A stretch of 42,095 nt of DNA from CAYRLZ01 sp964425275 (GCA_964425275.1 CAYRLZ010000072.1:1-42095), one strand, 5' to 3'; shown: positions 16,927-26,262, counted from the stretch's first letter. The notes: generated by a model not told the origin, from the letters alone. A program made the numbers and translations.

Positions 16927-17160
16927 AGTTCAAGGTAGAAAATTAGGCCTTGAATTAGACTCGGAATTAGATAGAGAATTAGACCGAGGATTAGACCAAG
17001 AATTACTAACTCCATTAGGTAAAGAATTAGTCCGACGATTAGACACTCAATTAGTCTTTCGGTTAGGCAGAGAATTAGAAAGAGAATTAGGTTATCAATT
17101 AGGCTTTGGATTAGGCAAAGGATTAGGTTAAAAAATAGACCCAAAAGGCGACCCAGAAGG
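16927..17160. repeat. 12-nt-periodic degenerate repeat tract, ATTAG type
   Basis: About 16 units of 12 nt, each centred on AATTAG with variable flanks (consensus roughly RGAATTAGRCNA), run from about 16940 to 17130; two further units of the form AAGGCNACCC end near 17160. The period keeps frames open on both strands, giving a 4-residue Leu periodicity on each, but no ribosome-binding site precedes either frame. The minus-strand frame (17144 to 16869, TTG start) ends in L-Q-R-K-S-K-A-K, similar to the start of the transposase remnant at 17989. Non-coding or decayed coding origin cannot be decided. Confidence 0.7.
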
Positions 17161-17226
17161 CTACCCCCTATCTTTCTTAAAAAATCAAATAAGTTATGTT
17201 AAATCAAACACTTAGGACTAAAAATC

Positions 17227-17281
17227 GGTCCTTAAAAACTATAACTATTGTTATAGAACTTTTGTTATAGAACTTTTGTTT
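17227..17281. repeat. short tandem repeat, 14-nt unit
   Basis: The unit GTTATAGAACTTTT occurs twice in tandem, preceded by a related partial unit, in an A/T-rich stretch without genes. Confidence 0.6.
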
Positions 17282-17343
17282 GGGTAATTGACGAGAGGCA
17301 GAATTTGGATAGGATTATCTTATGTAAGAGAGATTATTGGTAG

Positions 17344-17445
17344 AATTTGAAAAGGTATCAGGAGGAGATTGGTTTGACCCAGAGGGAGGTAGCGATAAGG
17401 TGTCAGAAGACAGAGATGGCAATCTCTCTATTGGAGAGGAGATAA
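17344..17445 (+). pseudogene. remnant of an XRE-type helix-turn-helix protein
   Basis: The frame from 17344 to the TAA at 17443-17445 reads Y-Q-E-E-I-G-L-T-Q-R-E-V-A-I-R-C and then M-A-I-S-L-L-E-R-R. This matches the G-L-T-Q-x-E-x-A ... I-S-x-L-E-R core of XRE/Cro-family DNA-binding domains. An in-frame TAG lies directly upstream, there is no start codon with a ribosome-binding site, and the frame ends at the end of the helix-turn-helix, so this is a fragment. Confidence 0.5.
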
Positions 17446-17645
17446 GACCAGGGATGGAAAAAGAGATGCCAGAGGAGACAAGAAGAAGGTCTTAAAGTAT
17501 GCTGTTGGGAGTTGATAAGTTTTCCCGAGTATCTGAAGAGAGCTCTTGTCAATTTTTGTGGAAAATTGAATGCCCCTTATTCTCCTCTCTATCATCTCAC
17601 CTCCATCCCATCCTGCTACCTCTTGCCCGCTATCACTCCCGCTGC

Positions 17646-17989
17646 TCACTCCGGATACTCTATTCCTTTGCCAACTCGCCTGCCGCTTAATTCTATCGGA
17701 TTGGTCGTCTTAATATGTCGCAATGCTTTTCGGAAAGTTAAAAATAGGTGGTTAGTAGATACATCAACCCCAAGCGGCTTTCGGCTATTGCTCACTCTGG
17801 GCATCCTTATTTTAACCTGCCCGCAACCTAAGCCGATTGTCCTTTGACTATAACCATTCCAGTAGCCCTGAAACTTCTTCTTGGGAACTCTAAGTAGAGC
17901 CTATTTTTCGTAGAAATTCACCTTCTCTTTTGCTCTTGGCGAACTACTTTGGCTCTTGATTTTTTTTGAAGTTTAATATATGTTGTCAT
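17646..17989 (-). pseudogene. decayed, internally deleted IS256-like (mutator) transposase
   Basis: The minus strand starts with an AAAGGAG site, an ATG at 17989 and 23 codons (M-T-T-Y-I-K-L-Q-K-K-S-R-A-K) to a TGA at 17920-17918. In the next frame come G-Y-W-N-G-Y-S-Q-R-T-I-G and G-Q-V-K-I-R-M-P-R-V, the early IS256-type block (usual form R-N-G-Y-x-x-R ... G-E-I-x-L-x-V-P-R). After only about 25 residues follows A-L-R-H-I-K-T-T-N-P-I-E, the late block (usual R-T-T-N-x-I-E). The DDE core between them is missing, so the gene was both frameshifted and internally deleted. A complete promoter and a leader hairpin survive upstream. Family assignment rests on two motif blocks only. Confidence 0.55.
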
Positions 17990-18003
17990 AATACTACTCC
18001 TTT

Positions 18004-18032
18004 GCCGGTGCCGGTTTTAGTTTGGCACCGGC
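18004..18032. terminator. strong hairpin in the transposase leader, terminator-like on plus strand
   Basis: Perfect 9-bp inverted repeat GCCGGTGCC (18004-18012) and GGCACCGGC (18024-18032) with an 11-nt loop. On the plus strand TTTTTATT follows, as in an intrinsic terminator, but no intact plus-strand gene precedes it. On the minus strand the hairpin lies between a promoter (18065-18038) and the ribosome-binding site of the transposase remnant. There it could block the start site when transcription enters from outside the element. Confidence 0.6.
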
Positions 18033-18037
18033 TTTTT

Positions 18038-18065
18038 ATTATATCATAAAAACCCGGTTTTTCAA
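18038..18065 (-). promoter_or_regulatory. promoter of the transposase remnant
   Basis: TTGAAA (18065-18060), 16 bp, TATAAT (18043-18038) on the minus strand, followed by the 9-bp hairpin and AAAGGAG before the ATG at 17989. Confidence 0.6.
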
Positions 18066-18252
18066 TTTTCCACATAATATTAGTTATATCTTATCTCATT
18101 TTTACCTCCTAAGTATAAAGTATAAGTTATTGATTTAACTATACTTAATAAAATTAGCCTTTTTCTCATATCTAAATATAGAGTAAAAATCCGCTCAAAG
18201 TGTTTCTCTAAATTTTAAAGAGAGAAATACCATTTTTGGTGCCCGTGGCACA
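18066..18252. other. A/T-rich gap between transposase remnants
   Basis: No gene is supported. It holds AGGAGGTAAAA-ATG on the minus strand (ATG at about 18100) that hits a stop after two codons, an inverted repeat TTTCTCT/AGAGAAA around 18203-18228, and a 5-bp palindrome GTGCC-CGT-GGCAC at 18239-18251 just beyond the IS110 stop. The palindromes may mark an element end. Confidence 0.45.
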
Positions 18253-19086
18253 TCATACCGAGTCATAATACTGGGCAAAATAAAGAGAAGACCGGATCGA
18301 AGTATGCGCCGCTTCGACAAAAGCCCACCGCAACCACTTGTTGCAATACTTTATCAACCGCCCGTGATACACCCTCTTCCCAGAGGCATAGGTGGAAGGA
18401 ACAAGCCCACTGTAACTCCATAACTTCCGATAATCAGAGAAGCGATTTATATCGTAAATCTCTAAGGCAATAAGAGAAGCAAAAACATCACCAATCCCCG
18501 GAATAGTTTTCAATAGCCTTATACCCTCATTTTCTCTTAACTCCTCTTTAATCAAGTCGGAAGATTCCTTTATCTCCCTTTCCAAATATTCAAGGAATCT
18601 GAGATGTTTGGAAAGAAGGTATCTTTCCGTTTCCGGGAGTATCACATTTTCCATAAACCTTCGCCCCTCCTGTCCGAATAGGTCAGTTACTTGGGGTGTG
18701 AGGATATGATTCCTTTCTAAGATTATATGGATACGGTTTTTTATTCGGGTCTTAATTGCTACGAGGAAGGTTCTGTGGCGGATAAGATACTTTATGACTC
18801 TTACTTCTTTGGGTGGAACATAAACCTTAGGGATGTAGTTGACTCGTAAGAGGTGAGCGAGGGTTGTTGCATCTACCGTGTCGGTTTTCAGAAAGGCATA
18901 AGCGATTGCTTTAACCTTGAAGGGATTGGCTAAAAGGACCTCCTCAACCGAAGGGATATTCTCCAGGATATCATAAGTCACTCCCCAATTTCTTCCGGTT
19001 TCCAATACCGCCTTATAACGAAGACCTTCACCTAAGGAATTTAGGAAGAGACCAATAGCAAAAGGGGTTTTCGGTACCCTTGACAT
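18253..19086 (-). pseudogene. IS110-family transposase lacking both ends
   Basis: 277 aa. The N-terminal part retains V-L-E-T-G-R-N-W-G (the E of the DEDD site) and K-T-D-T-V-D-A (the two D), but the expected beta strand with the first catalytic Asp (G-I-D-x-x-K), normally about 30-40 residues before the E, is absent; a stop lies immediately before the ATG. The C-terminal Transposase_20 domain is recognisable: L-L-K-T-I-P-G-I-G-D-V-F-A-S, W-S-Y-S-G-L-V-P-S, K-W-L-R-W-A-F-V-E-A-A-H. Translation stops at Y-Y-D-S-V, short of the final basic helix found in intact members. No ribosome-binding site is seen. Known IS110 enzymes are guided by a structured bridge RNA in the element's non-coding end; I could not identify one. 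Probably inactive. Confidence 0.8.
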
Positions 19087-19397
19087 TTACAGAAATTTAA
19101 TTATAAATTATAAAATAAAGATGAGCAAAGTCAGGTTTTGGGTAGACATGGAGCGAAAAAATAATCTGCGGAATAACTTAAAAATATCTTTATACACTTT
19201 GGTTTTTCGTTGCTGATAGTTTCTTAAATCAAAACTTATCCGAGGAGGTGCATCTTCAAAAAGACTTAAACTTAATTTCTGCCGAAGAAGTCTCGGTAAA
19301 TTTCTCTTTCTTAAAAAGATTTAGAAAAGGGCATTGGGGTGTGCCCAAGAACACTCCGCAGAATAAAATCAGGCCAAAAGGCTTGAAGGAGGATAAA
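19087..19397. other. leader region of the giant secreted protein
   Basis: 311 nt between IS110 and the giant gene. The frame of the giant protein stays open back to a GTG at 19248, but those 50 codons are polar, lack a signal peptide and have no properly spaced ribosome-binding site, so I treat them as non-coding. The stretch includes a 19-bp repeat (19334-19352). No convincing -35/-10 pair is seen. Confidence 0.5.
19334..19352 (+). repeat. 19-bp dispersed repeat, copy 1
   Basis: TTGGGGTGTGCCCAAGAAC, identical to 27936-27954. Partial similarity continues about 30 bp further (TCCGC, AATAAA, TCAG-CC, AAAGG in the same order). Confidence 0.75.
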
Positions 19398-22300
19398 ATG
19401 AAGGCAATAAGTTTATTATTTAGAATATTATCGGCAAGGAGCCTTACGCTTGCGGTTCTTGTTATGGTTGGATTCGGTGCCGGTTCGACTAACCACAGCG
19501 AAGATTATGTGTTGGATGTCGTGATGACTAAGACTGGGCAAGGAACTTTCATAGCCGAAGCTACCGATCTTGTGCAGAATCCAGACTCGAGCGTTACATT
19601 TAATCTTCGTGTCGATAACAATAAGGAAGTTTGGCTAAATCTTCGTGTATGGAATGCTGGAAATGCACGGTTGATAAGGAACGACCAACTTATCCTTGAT
19701 TATTTTGACAATCTGGTCCCTCCAAAAGGCTCAACTGTCATCTCAGATATATCTCTTAGGTTAAAAGCTAATCAATATGTAGGAGTATATGCTCATAGGT
19801 GGAATAATAGGTCACGTCTTATAAACATACTTGATGGTATCTGTATGTTACTGACACAAGGAAGCCATATTGACCAAGGATTTTGGTCTCTTGTATTCGG
19901 GGACGAACTCCTTGCAGCCTTGGGTTTTATCGACGCCGTTCGGAACGGCGACCTTTTTGGAGCAACTGAGATTTTTCTCGGTTGGGCAAGTTCCGAGCAG
20001 GGTCGAGATAACCTAATTCACTATGCAACACAGAGGGGGTTAGGATGGACTAGCAAACATATAACAAAACTGTGTGCGGTGATTGAGCTGGCACTGGCTG
20101 CGAAGACGATACTTAGCTATGGTTGGGACACTTTCTTTGCGCCAATGGAAGACCGAGTTATCCTAACCGCAATCCCACGGTATGACGTTTCTTGGGACGG
20201 GCTCGGGCCAACGACTGTAAATGTCAATCAGACAACGGGAATTGCGATAAGGGTTTATAATAACGGGAATACAACTCTTCGCAAAGTTTGGTTAGGATTA
20301 GATATTTATGACCCCACAGGACTGAAGGTAGAAAATACAAAAACCCCGATGCCCGATACTGGGCAAGGAGGAACCGGTCGTATTGGATGGCTCAATTTCG
20401 GCGACTCGCTTACCGGACAGGGAGTAGACATTCCTCCCAGCGGCTACTACATATTTGGTCTAAAAACTCCATACACTTTTCGGAATAGTGTGACAGGACA
20501 TGCTTATAGAGGGGGGACTTATCAATACCACTATTTTATCTGGCAAAATGGTTATCCTGGGCAACCCGGAGCCAAACCGTTGAATGATGATATTGCCATA
20601 ACCGACTTGAAGATAATTGGTGCCAATAGCCCACAAATACCTGCACAACCTCACATTAAAGCAGGAAACGGAAGAGTAACTTTAGGCTGGATTTATAATT
20701 CACCTAATATTGAGTGGGACCTAAAGAAATTCAGAATTTACCGCTCAACTGGACTAAGTACCAATTTTGTCCTTCACGACTCAGTGCCTACGCCTGTTTG
20801 TGCCTATGTAGATACCTTTGTTACCAATGGTAATACTTACTACTACCGAATTGGAGCGGTAAACAAATCGGAGGTTGAAGGGGCGTTAACACCGATACTG
20901 CAGGCTACGCCTCATGTTATTGCGCCTTCCACACCTGGTCAGCTCACCGCAACCCCAGGCGATGCTGTTATTCGCTTGAGCTGGACCGCTTCGCAACCGG
21001 GTGGCAATCCGATTCGTTTATACTATATTTATCGTGGGACGAGTTCAGGTGGGCAGGGGTCAAATCCATTCGATTCCGTTTTCTCGCCGGTAACATCCTA
21101 CAACGATAATCGGGTTACGAATGGGACGACTTATTATTACTATGTCAGGGCTGTTGACAATGCCAGTCCGCCTAATATAAGTGAAAAGTCTAACGAAGCA
21201 AATGCAAGACCGCAAAGCGGCATTGTCCCCCCTTCAACCCCAACCGGTCTTATTGTCACTTCGGGCGATAGGCAGGTAACACTGAACTGGAATCCAAATC
21301 CATCTGGCACGCATCGGTATAGGATTTACCGGAGTTTGAGCGGCGGGGGAAATTATACACTCATTGATTCGGTGTATCATCCGACAGCGACTTATACAAA
21401 TATCGGGTTGACGAACAACACAACGTACTACTTCAAGCTGTCAGCAGTGAACTCAGCAGGACAGGCAAGTGCACTGTGCGGTCAGGTTAGTGCGACACCG
21501 AGGCCGCCGAATTCTTCTCCCGGGCTGTCAAATGCTTCTATTAGTCCTGCTTCACCAAAGGATGGCGAATACGCTGCGGTCTATGTAACCTATCAGGATT
21601 CTGATGGGCAGAGTCCGGCTTGGGTAAGGGGTTACAATGACGCCGGTGGTTCAACGGTAATGACGACCATTGGTCCATTTCCGGAGAACTGGAGAACCGG
21701 TGTAAACTTCTGCGGCGGATTGTCGTTTAATAACCCGGGAACTCACGGTTATTACTTTATGGCATCGGACGGAATTACCACCATCCGCTACCCTTCTTCC
21801 GGATACATCAGTGTGACCATCCAGCCACGCCCGCCTGAGCAACCTCTGCAGTTAGATAGTGCCAAAGTATCACCCAAGATAATCTCGCCGCGCGTATCGC
21901 CAGACACGACTGATAAATGCACTCTTTACTACAAACTCAATAATTCTGCTACGGTCAAAGTCGAGGTCGTGAGAGATAGCGCTACGACGGTGAGAACACT
22001 TGTGAACTGGGGAGGAAGACAGAGCGGAACAATGCAGGGCGAAATTTGGGACGGAAAAGACGACGGCGGTAACTTCGTGCCCGACGGAAGTTACTTCTTT
22101 AAAATACAGGGAAGTAATTTTGACGAGCTGATAGCAACTCTTGCTCAGGGGCAGATCGATGCTAACTATGGCGATATTGCCGTTGATACAATAAGGAATC
22201 GAATTTATATCGTGGAGATGTTTAATCATCGAGTAAGAGTCTTTGACCGGAACGGAAACTGGATAAGGGATTTTGGTCAAGAAGGTTTTGAGGGACCACC

Positions 22301-25300
22301 GGGTTATTTTTATTTGCCAAACGGAATTGCGGTTGACAACTCCGGTAATATTTATGTTGCTGACTTTTGGAATCGCAGGGTTCAAAAATTTAACTCCAAT
22401 TTCCAGTTTGTTGCCTGGCTAATTCTCTCCCCACCGGGACTTATGGAAAGAGCTCCTGTAGATATTGCGATCGATGAACATGGGAATCTTTATATCGCAC
22501 TTAAAAGGCTTGGTGCGAGTCATGATAGTATTCTCAAATATCGGTCTAATTTCTCATTTGTCCGTGGAGAACATCTGGGTCAATTAGACCACTATTATGG
22601 ACAAGTCGCAGTTGGTAAAAGTTATGTGGCTGTATGCCCAATAGCAGCAGGACAATACCAAGTGAATGTATATGACACAAATCTAGTTAGAATTAGAGAT
22701 ATTACTATCTCCAGCCAACCAGAAGCAGTAGCGATAGATGGCAACGGCCATCTGATTACCGTACATACCCAAACAGCACAAGCCGCCGGGTATAAGTTCA
22801 ATCCTCAGACGGGTGACTTGCTTGTACGCAATAACAGTGGTTACCATGTGAGTTGGACCGGCTGTTATGGTCTCGCCATTGACGCTCAAAATTCTTTTAT
22901 CCGTCTTGCTGAGGAAAGACTATTCAGGTGTAAAAACGGCTGGGCGCAAGCCATTGGGCGAGTGAATCCAATTGACCCGCTTCAAGTCCAAGTTGACAAC
23001 TCGCCACCATTTACGAACCTTGATTATCCTCATTCCGGCGATTCTCTTTCTGATGTCGTCTCGACTCTCGGAACCGCCAATGACCGGAACTTCAAGCAAT
23101 ATGTATTGGAATATGGGGATGGTATTGCCCCTCTGAGTTGGGGTATAATTCGTTCAGACACTATCTCTGTGGATTCGGGCTTACTTGGGGAATGGAATAC
23201 GAATAACTTACCAAATGGGATTTACCGGCTGCGGCTGAGGACTTTTGACGATGCCTACAATATTGACTCGGCAATCGCCGTCGTGAATGTGAATCACGAC
23301 CCACCCGGCGTTTCTCTGGATACTACTTATCCGCTTGTTTTTTCGCCAAATGGCGACGGTATTAAAGACACAGTCACAATTGGATATACTCTGGCAAAAA
23401 GTGCGCTGGTTACGATTACAGTTCTTGATGCCAATAATGCGGTTGTGAGAACGCTTGCGAGCGGTGTGCCTGAGCCAATGGGAGCAAATTTTGGCAAATG
23501 GGACGGTAAGAATAACGCCGGTTCTTTCGTTGGCGATGGTCAATACAGAATTCTACTTGTTGCATCGGATAGTGTAAATAATCAGTCACCAGCTGAGACC
23601 GCGGTTGTGTCGGTTGACTGCACAAGGCCAACCGTATTGATTAGAGAACCGACAAATAGTTCTTTGCTTTCCGGTCTTATTAGTTTTATCGGAACAGCTA
23701 CGGATGCCAATCCACTTTGCCGTGAGATGTATTACTTCAACAACAATCGACCCGATTCGAGTATAAAGTGGGATTCCAGCGGGTCGATAGAAATTTCAGG
23801 GCTCCTCGCTATGTTAAATACGGCCAACCTGAGAGATACAGTTTACACCTTTAAGTTAAAGATGCAAGACCAGGCAGGGAATAAAGATAGCACAATGGTC
23901 TGGGCGACAATTGATAATTCGTTGCCTGATCCACCTGTTTTAATTTCTCCGCCTGACACTTCGGCTTTCCGAAATCGCTCGCCGCAATTTATCTGGGGCA
24001 GGACGATGTTTACTGGGGAGCGCCCAATTGACCCAGATTCGGTTACTTATACATTCCAGTTAGGGAAGGATTTCCGGTTTATCACCTACGACACAACAGT
24101 CGTCTTGCGACAAGATACATTTTGGCAATATCCGCGTTCACTCCTGGATACGATTTATTATTGGCATGTCAAGGCAACTGACGCGGCCGGAAATGAAGGT
24201 TATTATCAGAACTATCCTTTTGAATTCACGGTAGATAATATCGCACCTGGGACGCCAATACTCCTACTGCCGGCCGATAGCGCAATAATTACTCAGGATA
24301 CCATCGTCCGGTTCTGCTGGCACAAGTCGGTTGAAAATGGTAGCGGGATTCGTCATTATGTCTTAAGACTTTCGGATAGCCCAAATTTCATACCTTATAT
24401 TGATACCCTTGTTCGCGACACCGCTTGCGAATTACAGCTTCCTGATTCTCTATATTACTGGAAAGTGAAGGCGATTGACCGGGCGCAGAATGAATCAGAC
24501 TGGTCAGTCATAAGAATGTTCATAAAAGATCTTCAAGCACCCCAGATTCCGACATTACTCGCTCCAGCAAATCAATCTACGGTCAGCGACAGCACACCCC
24601 GGTTTATCTGGACGAAGGTAACTTATAAAGAGAAATGGGCAGGTGACCGATTTACTAAAATAATAAGGCACAGTCTTTCCGAAGACGGCTCTCCGGTTTG
24701 TTATACTTTGGAATGTGCATTAGATGATAGTTTCCGAGTAGGACTTATAAGTATTCAAGGAATTCCGGATACCTCTTATGATCTGCCTGATAGTTTGGCT
24801 TTGAACGATACTGCCTATTTCTGGCGGGTTGAGGCAGTGGATTTGGCTGGTCATCATAGCGGATTCACAAATCCCTGGTCATTTCGGGTAAAGGCATATT
24901 TTGATATTTCCGGTTATGCAAAGTACTATTCAAACCCAAATGCGGTTGAAAGTGTAAATGTAGTCTTGGGCGAATTCAGGTCGGATACGGCTCTGACGAA
25001 CAGTTCCGGATATTATATATTGTCTGGGGTTCCGGTGCTTCAGAACTATATTGTCAATCCCTTTAAAGTAAACTCTCAATGGTCTGGTGCGGTAAGTTCC
25101 TACGATGCGGCGATGGTTCTGCAACATGCGGTTCGTATGGACACTCTGGATTCGCTCCAATTCATTGCTGGCGATGTGAGTGGCGACAGTTTTATTTCTT
25201 CTTTTGATGCGGCTCTGATTTTGCGTTATGCGATAAGGATGATTCGTCACTTTCCGGTTGGAGCCAGACCGGGTAGCGATACGGTGGATTGGGCATTTAG

Positions 25301-26252
25301 ACCCAAACAGAGAACTTATACTCAGCCGACACAGAATCAGGTGAATCAAAACTATAAGAGTATTCTTTACGGTGACCCGAGTGGAAACTGGTCTGGTAAT
25401 TTTATAATGCCGGCTTCTAGCAAAAAAGAACCTATTAATTTCTTCTTTGTCAATTTCCCAAAAGAGAAGGATGCCGAGATTTTTCAATCACTTTTTTCCA
25501 CCAAAGTGATAGAAGACGAAGGAATGACGGTCTTGAGCCGAGATTCTTCGTTTTCGCTCAGAATAACAAAGGAGAAAGATGTCCTTCAGGAACAAAAAGA
25601 AGATGTTACCGCCTTAAAAGATGAAATTCCTTCTCGTCTTATTATCTATCCAGTAGAGGTTAAAAATGCAAAAGGTGTCATTTCTGCTGATTTGCAGATT
25701 TCTTATAATCCAAAGTACTTAAGACCGGTAGAAATAAGAACTTCAGAAATTTCCAATAACTTTTTGGCTGCTGGTGCTGATTACGGTGGAATTTTAAGAA
25801 TCGCAATGGCCGGTTGGCAGAAGTTGAACGGCGATGTGAAATTACTTGAGGTTATCTTTGAAGAAAAAAGTGAAGCGCTAGCTAATCCGGAAATAGAGAT
25901 TGACTGGGTGGTGTTGAATGAAGGCGAAGAAGAATTGATTGAATCAGCGGTTATGGGCAAAACCGAGCCATTAAAGATATCGTCAGCCATAAGCAAGCCG
26001 AACCCATTTGCAAACAAAATTTGCATCCAGTATTCAGTACCGAAAGAAACAAGGGTTGATATAAAGGTTTATAATTCCCTTGGCCAGACAGTGAAAACCT
26101 TAGTCAATGAAGTGAAAAAGCCAGGTGATTATTTCGTATTCTGGGACGGAAGGGATGAGAAAGGCGATAAGCAACCAAATGGAATTTACTTCGTTCGAAC
26201 CAATGCCGATAAGAAGAGAGTGGATAAAAAAATTGTTCTCTTACAAAAATAA
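19398..26252 (+). CDS. giant secreted multidomain protein with dockerin-, cohesin- and sorting-like modules
   Basis: 2284 aa from the ATG at 19398, which has GAAGGAGGATAAA upstream and opens a signal peptide (hydrophobic core about residues 5-29). Approximate layout by residue: 30-260 unrecognised N-terminal domain; 260-410 Ig-like; 414-705 three fibronectin type III domains (P-x-x-P-x-x-L ... Y-x-Y-R or Y-Y-F-K-L-S-A-V-N); 838-905 and 1304-1398 FlgD/Ig-like modules (W-D-G-K-x-D/N-x-G); 917-1184 NHL propeller (P-N-G-I-A-V-D-x-S-G-N-I-Y-V-A-D); 1430-1830 more Ig/FN3-like units; 1835-1895 CarboxypepD_reg/Cna-B-like domain; 1897-1950 two dockerin-like half repeats (S-Y-D-A-A-M-V-L and G-D-V-S-G-D-S-F-I-S-S-F-D-A-A-L-I-L); 2085-2170 cohesin-like domain; 2195-2284 T9SS-like tail ending K-I-V-L-L. 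No catalytic domain is recognised. It probably builds or organises surface structures together with the cohesin protein next to it. Confidence 0.85.
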   Translation: MKAISLLFRILSARSLTLAVLVMVGFGAGSTNHSEDYVLDVVMTKTGQGTFIAEATDLVQNPDSSVTFNLRVDNNKEVWLNLRVWNAGNARLIRNDQLILDYFDNLVPPKGSTVISDISLRLKANQYVGVYAHRWNNRSRLINILDGICMLLTQGSHIDQGFWSLVFGDELLAALGFIDAVRNGDLFGATEIFLGWASSEQGRDNLIHYATQRGLGWTSKHITKLCAVIELALAAKTILSYGWDTFFAPMEDRVILTAIPRYDVSWDGLGPTTVNVNQTTGIAIRVYNNGNTTLRKVWLGLDIYDPTGLKVENTKTPMPDTGQGGTGRIGWLNFGDSLTGQGVDIPPSGYYIFGLKTPYTFRNSVTGHAYRGGTYQYHYFIWQNGYPGQPGAKPLNDDIAITDLKIIGANSPQIPAQPHIKAGNGRVTLGWIYNSPNIEWDLKKFRIYRSTGLSTNFVLHDSVPTPVCAYVDTFVTNGNTYYYRIGAVNKSEVEGALTPILQATPHVIAPSTPGQLTATPGDAVIRLSWTASQPGGNPIRLYYIYRGTSSGGQGSNPFDSVFSPVTSYNDNRVTNGTTYYYYVRAVDNASPPNISEKSNEANARPQSGIVPPSTPTGLIVTSGDRQVTLNWNPNPSGTHRYRIYRSLSGGGNYTLIDSVYHPTATYTNIGLTNNTTYYFKLSAVNSAGQASALCGQVSATPRPPNSSPGLSNASISPASPKDGEYAAVYVTYQDSDGQSPAWVRGYNDAGGSTVMTTIGPFPENWRTGVNFCGGLSFNNPGTHGYYFMASDGITTIRYPSSGYISVTIQPRPPEQPLQLDSAKVSPKIISPRVSPDTTDKCTLYYKLNNSATVKVEVVRDSATTVRTLVNWGGRQSGTMQGEIWDGKDDGGNFVPDGSYFFKIQGSNFDELIATLAQGQIDANYGDIAVDTIRNRIYIVEMFNHRVRVFDRNGNWIRDFGQEGFEGPPGYFYLPNGIAVDNSGNIYVADFWNRRVQKFNSNFQFVAWLILSPPGLMERAPVDIAIDEHGNLYIALKRLGASHDSILKYRSNFSFVRGEHLGQLDHYYGQVAVGKSYVAVCPIAAGQYQVNVYDTNLVRIRDITISSQPEAVAIDGNGHLITVHTQTAQAAGYKFNPQTGDLLVRNNSGYHVSWTGCYGLAIDAQNSFIRLAEERLFRCKNGWAQAIGRVNPIDPLQVQVDNSPPFTNLDYPHSGDSLSDVVSTLGTANDRNFKQYVLEYGDGIAPLSWGIIRSDTISVDSGLLGEWNTNNLPNGIYRLRLRTFDDAYNIDSAIAVVNVNHDPPGVSLDTTYPLVFSPNGDGIKDTVTIGYTLAKSALVTITVLDANNAVVRTLASGVPEPMGANFGKWDGKNNAGSFVGDGQYRILLVASDSVNNQSPAETAVVSVDCTRPTVLIREPTNSSLLSGLISFIGTATDANPLCREMYYFNNNRPDSSIKWDSSGSIEISGLLAMLNTANLRDTVYTFKLKMQDQAGNKDSTMVWATIDNSLPDPPVLISPPDTSAFRNRSPQFIWGRTMFTGERPIDPDSVTYTFQLGKDFRFITYDTTVVLRQDTFWQYPRSLLDTIYYWHVKATDAAGNEGYYQNYPFEFTVDNIAPGTPILLLPADSAIITQDTIVRFCWHKSVENGSGIRHYVLRLSDSPNFIPYIDTLVRDTACELQLPDSLYYWKVKAIDRAQNESDWSVIRMFIKDLQAPQIPTLLAPANQSTVSDSTPRFIWTKVTYKEKWAGDRFTKIIRHSLSEDGSPVCYTLECALDDSFRVGLISIQGIPDTSYDLPDSLALNDTAYFWRVEAVDLAGHHSGFTNPWSFRVKAYFDISGYAKYYSNPNAVESVNVVLGEFRSDTALTNSSGYYILSGVPVLQNYIVNPFKVNSQWSGAVSSYDAAMVLQHAVRMDTLDSLQFIAGDVSGDSFISSFDAALILRYAIRMIRHFPVGARPGSDTVDWAFRPKQRTYTQPTQNQVNQNYKSILYGDPSGNWSGNFIMPASSKKEPINFFFVNFPKEKDAEIFQSLFSTKVIEDEGMTVLSRDSSFSLRITKEKDVLQEQKEDVTALKDEIPSRLIIYPVEVKNAKGVISADLQISYNPKYLRPVEIRTSEISNNFLAAGADYGGILRIAMAGWQKLNGDVKLLEVIFEEKSEALANPEIEIDWVVLNEGEEELIESAVMGKTEPLKISSAISKPNPFANKICIQYSVPKETRVDIKVYNSLGQTVKTLVNEVKKPGDYFVFWDGRDEKGDKQPNGIYFVRTNADKKRVDKKIVLLQK

Positions 26253-26262
26253 GGAGGAGATA

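Noticed and set aside
16927..17160. CRISPR-like array
   Set aside because: Units are 12 nt with no spacers of regular unique sequence and no cas genes nearby.
17512..17847. 111-aa plus-strand open frame
   Set aside because: Antisense to the recognisable transposase blocks, no ribosome-binding site, no family motif.
19248..19397. Fifty extra N-terminal codons for the giant protein from GTG 19248
   Set aside because: No signal peptide, badly spaced ribosome-binding site, overlap with a dispersed repeat; the ATG at 19398 has both a good site and a signal peptide.
21870..22385. 171-aa minus-strand open frame
   Set aside because: It lies wholly inside the giant gene in a shadow frame, with no start site or family motif.
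24930..25487. 185-aa minus-strand open frame
   Set aside because: Shadow of the dockerin-like region of the giant gene; Arg/His-rich frame typical of reverse-strand noise.
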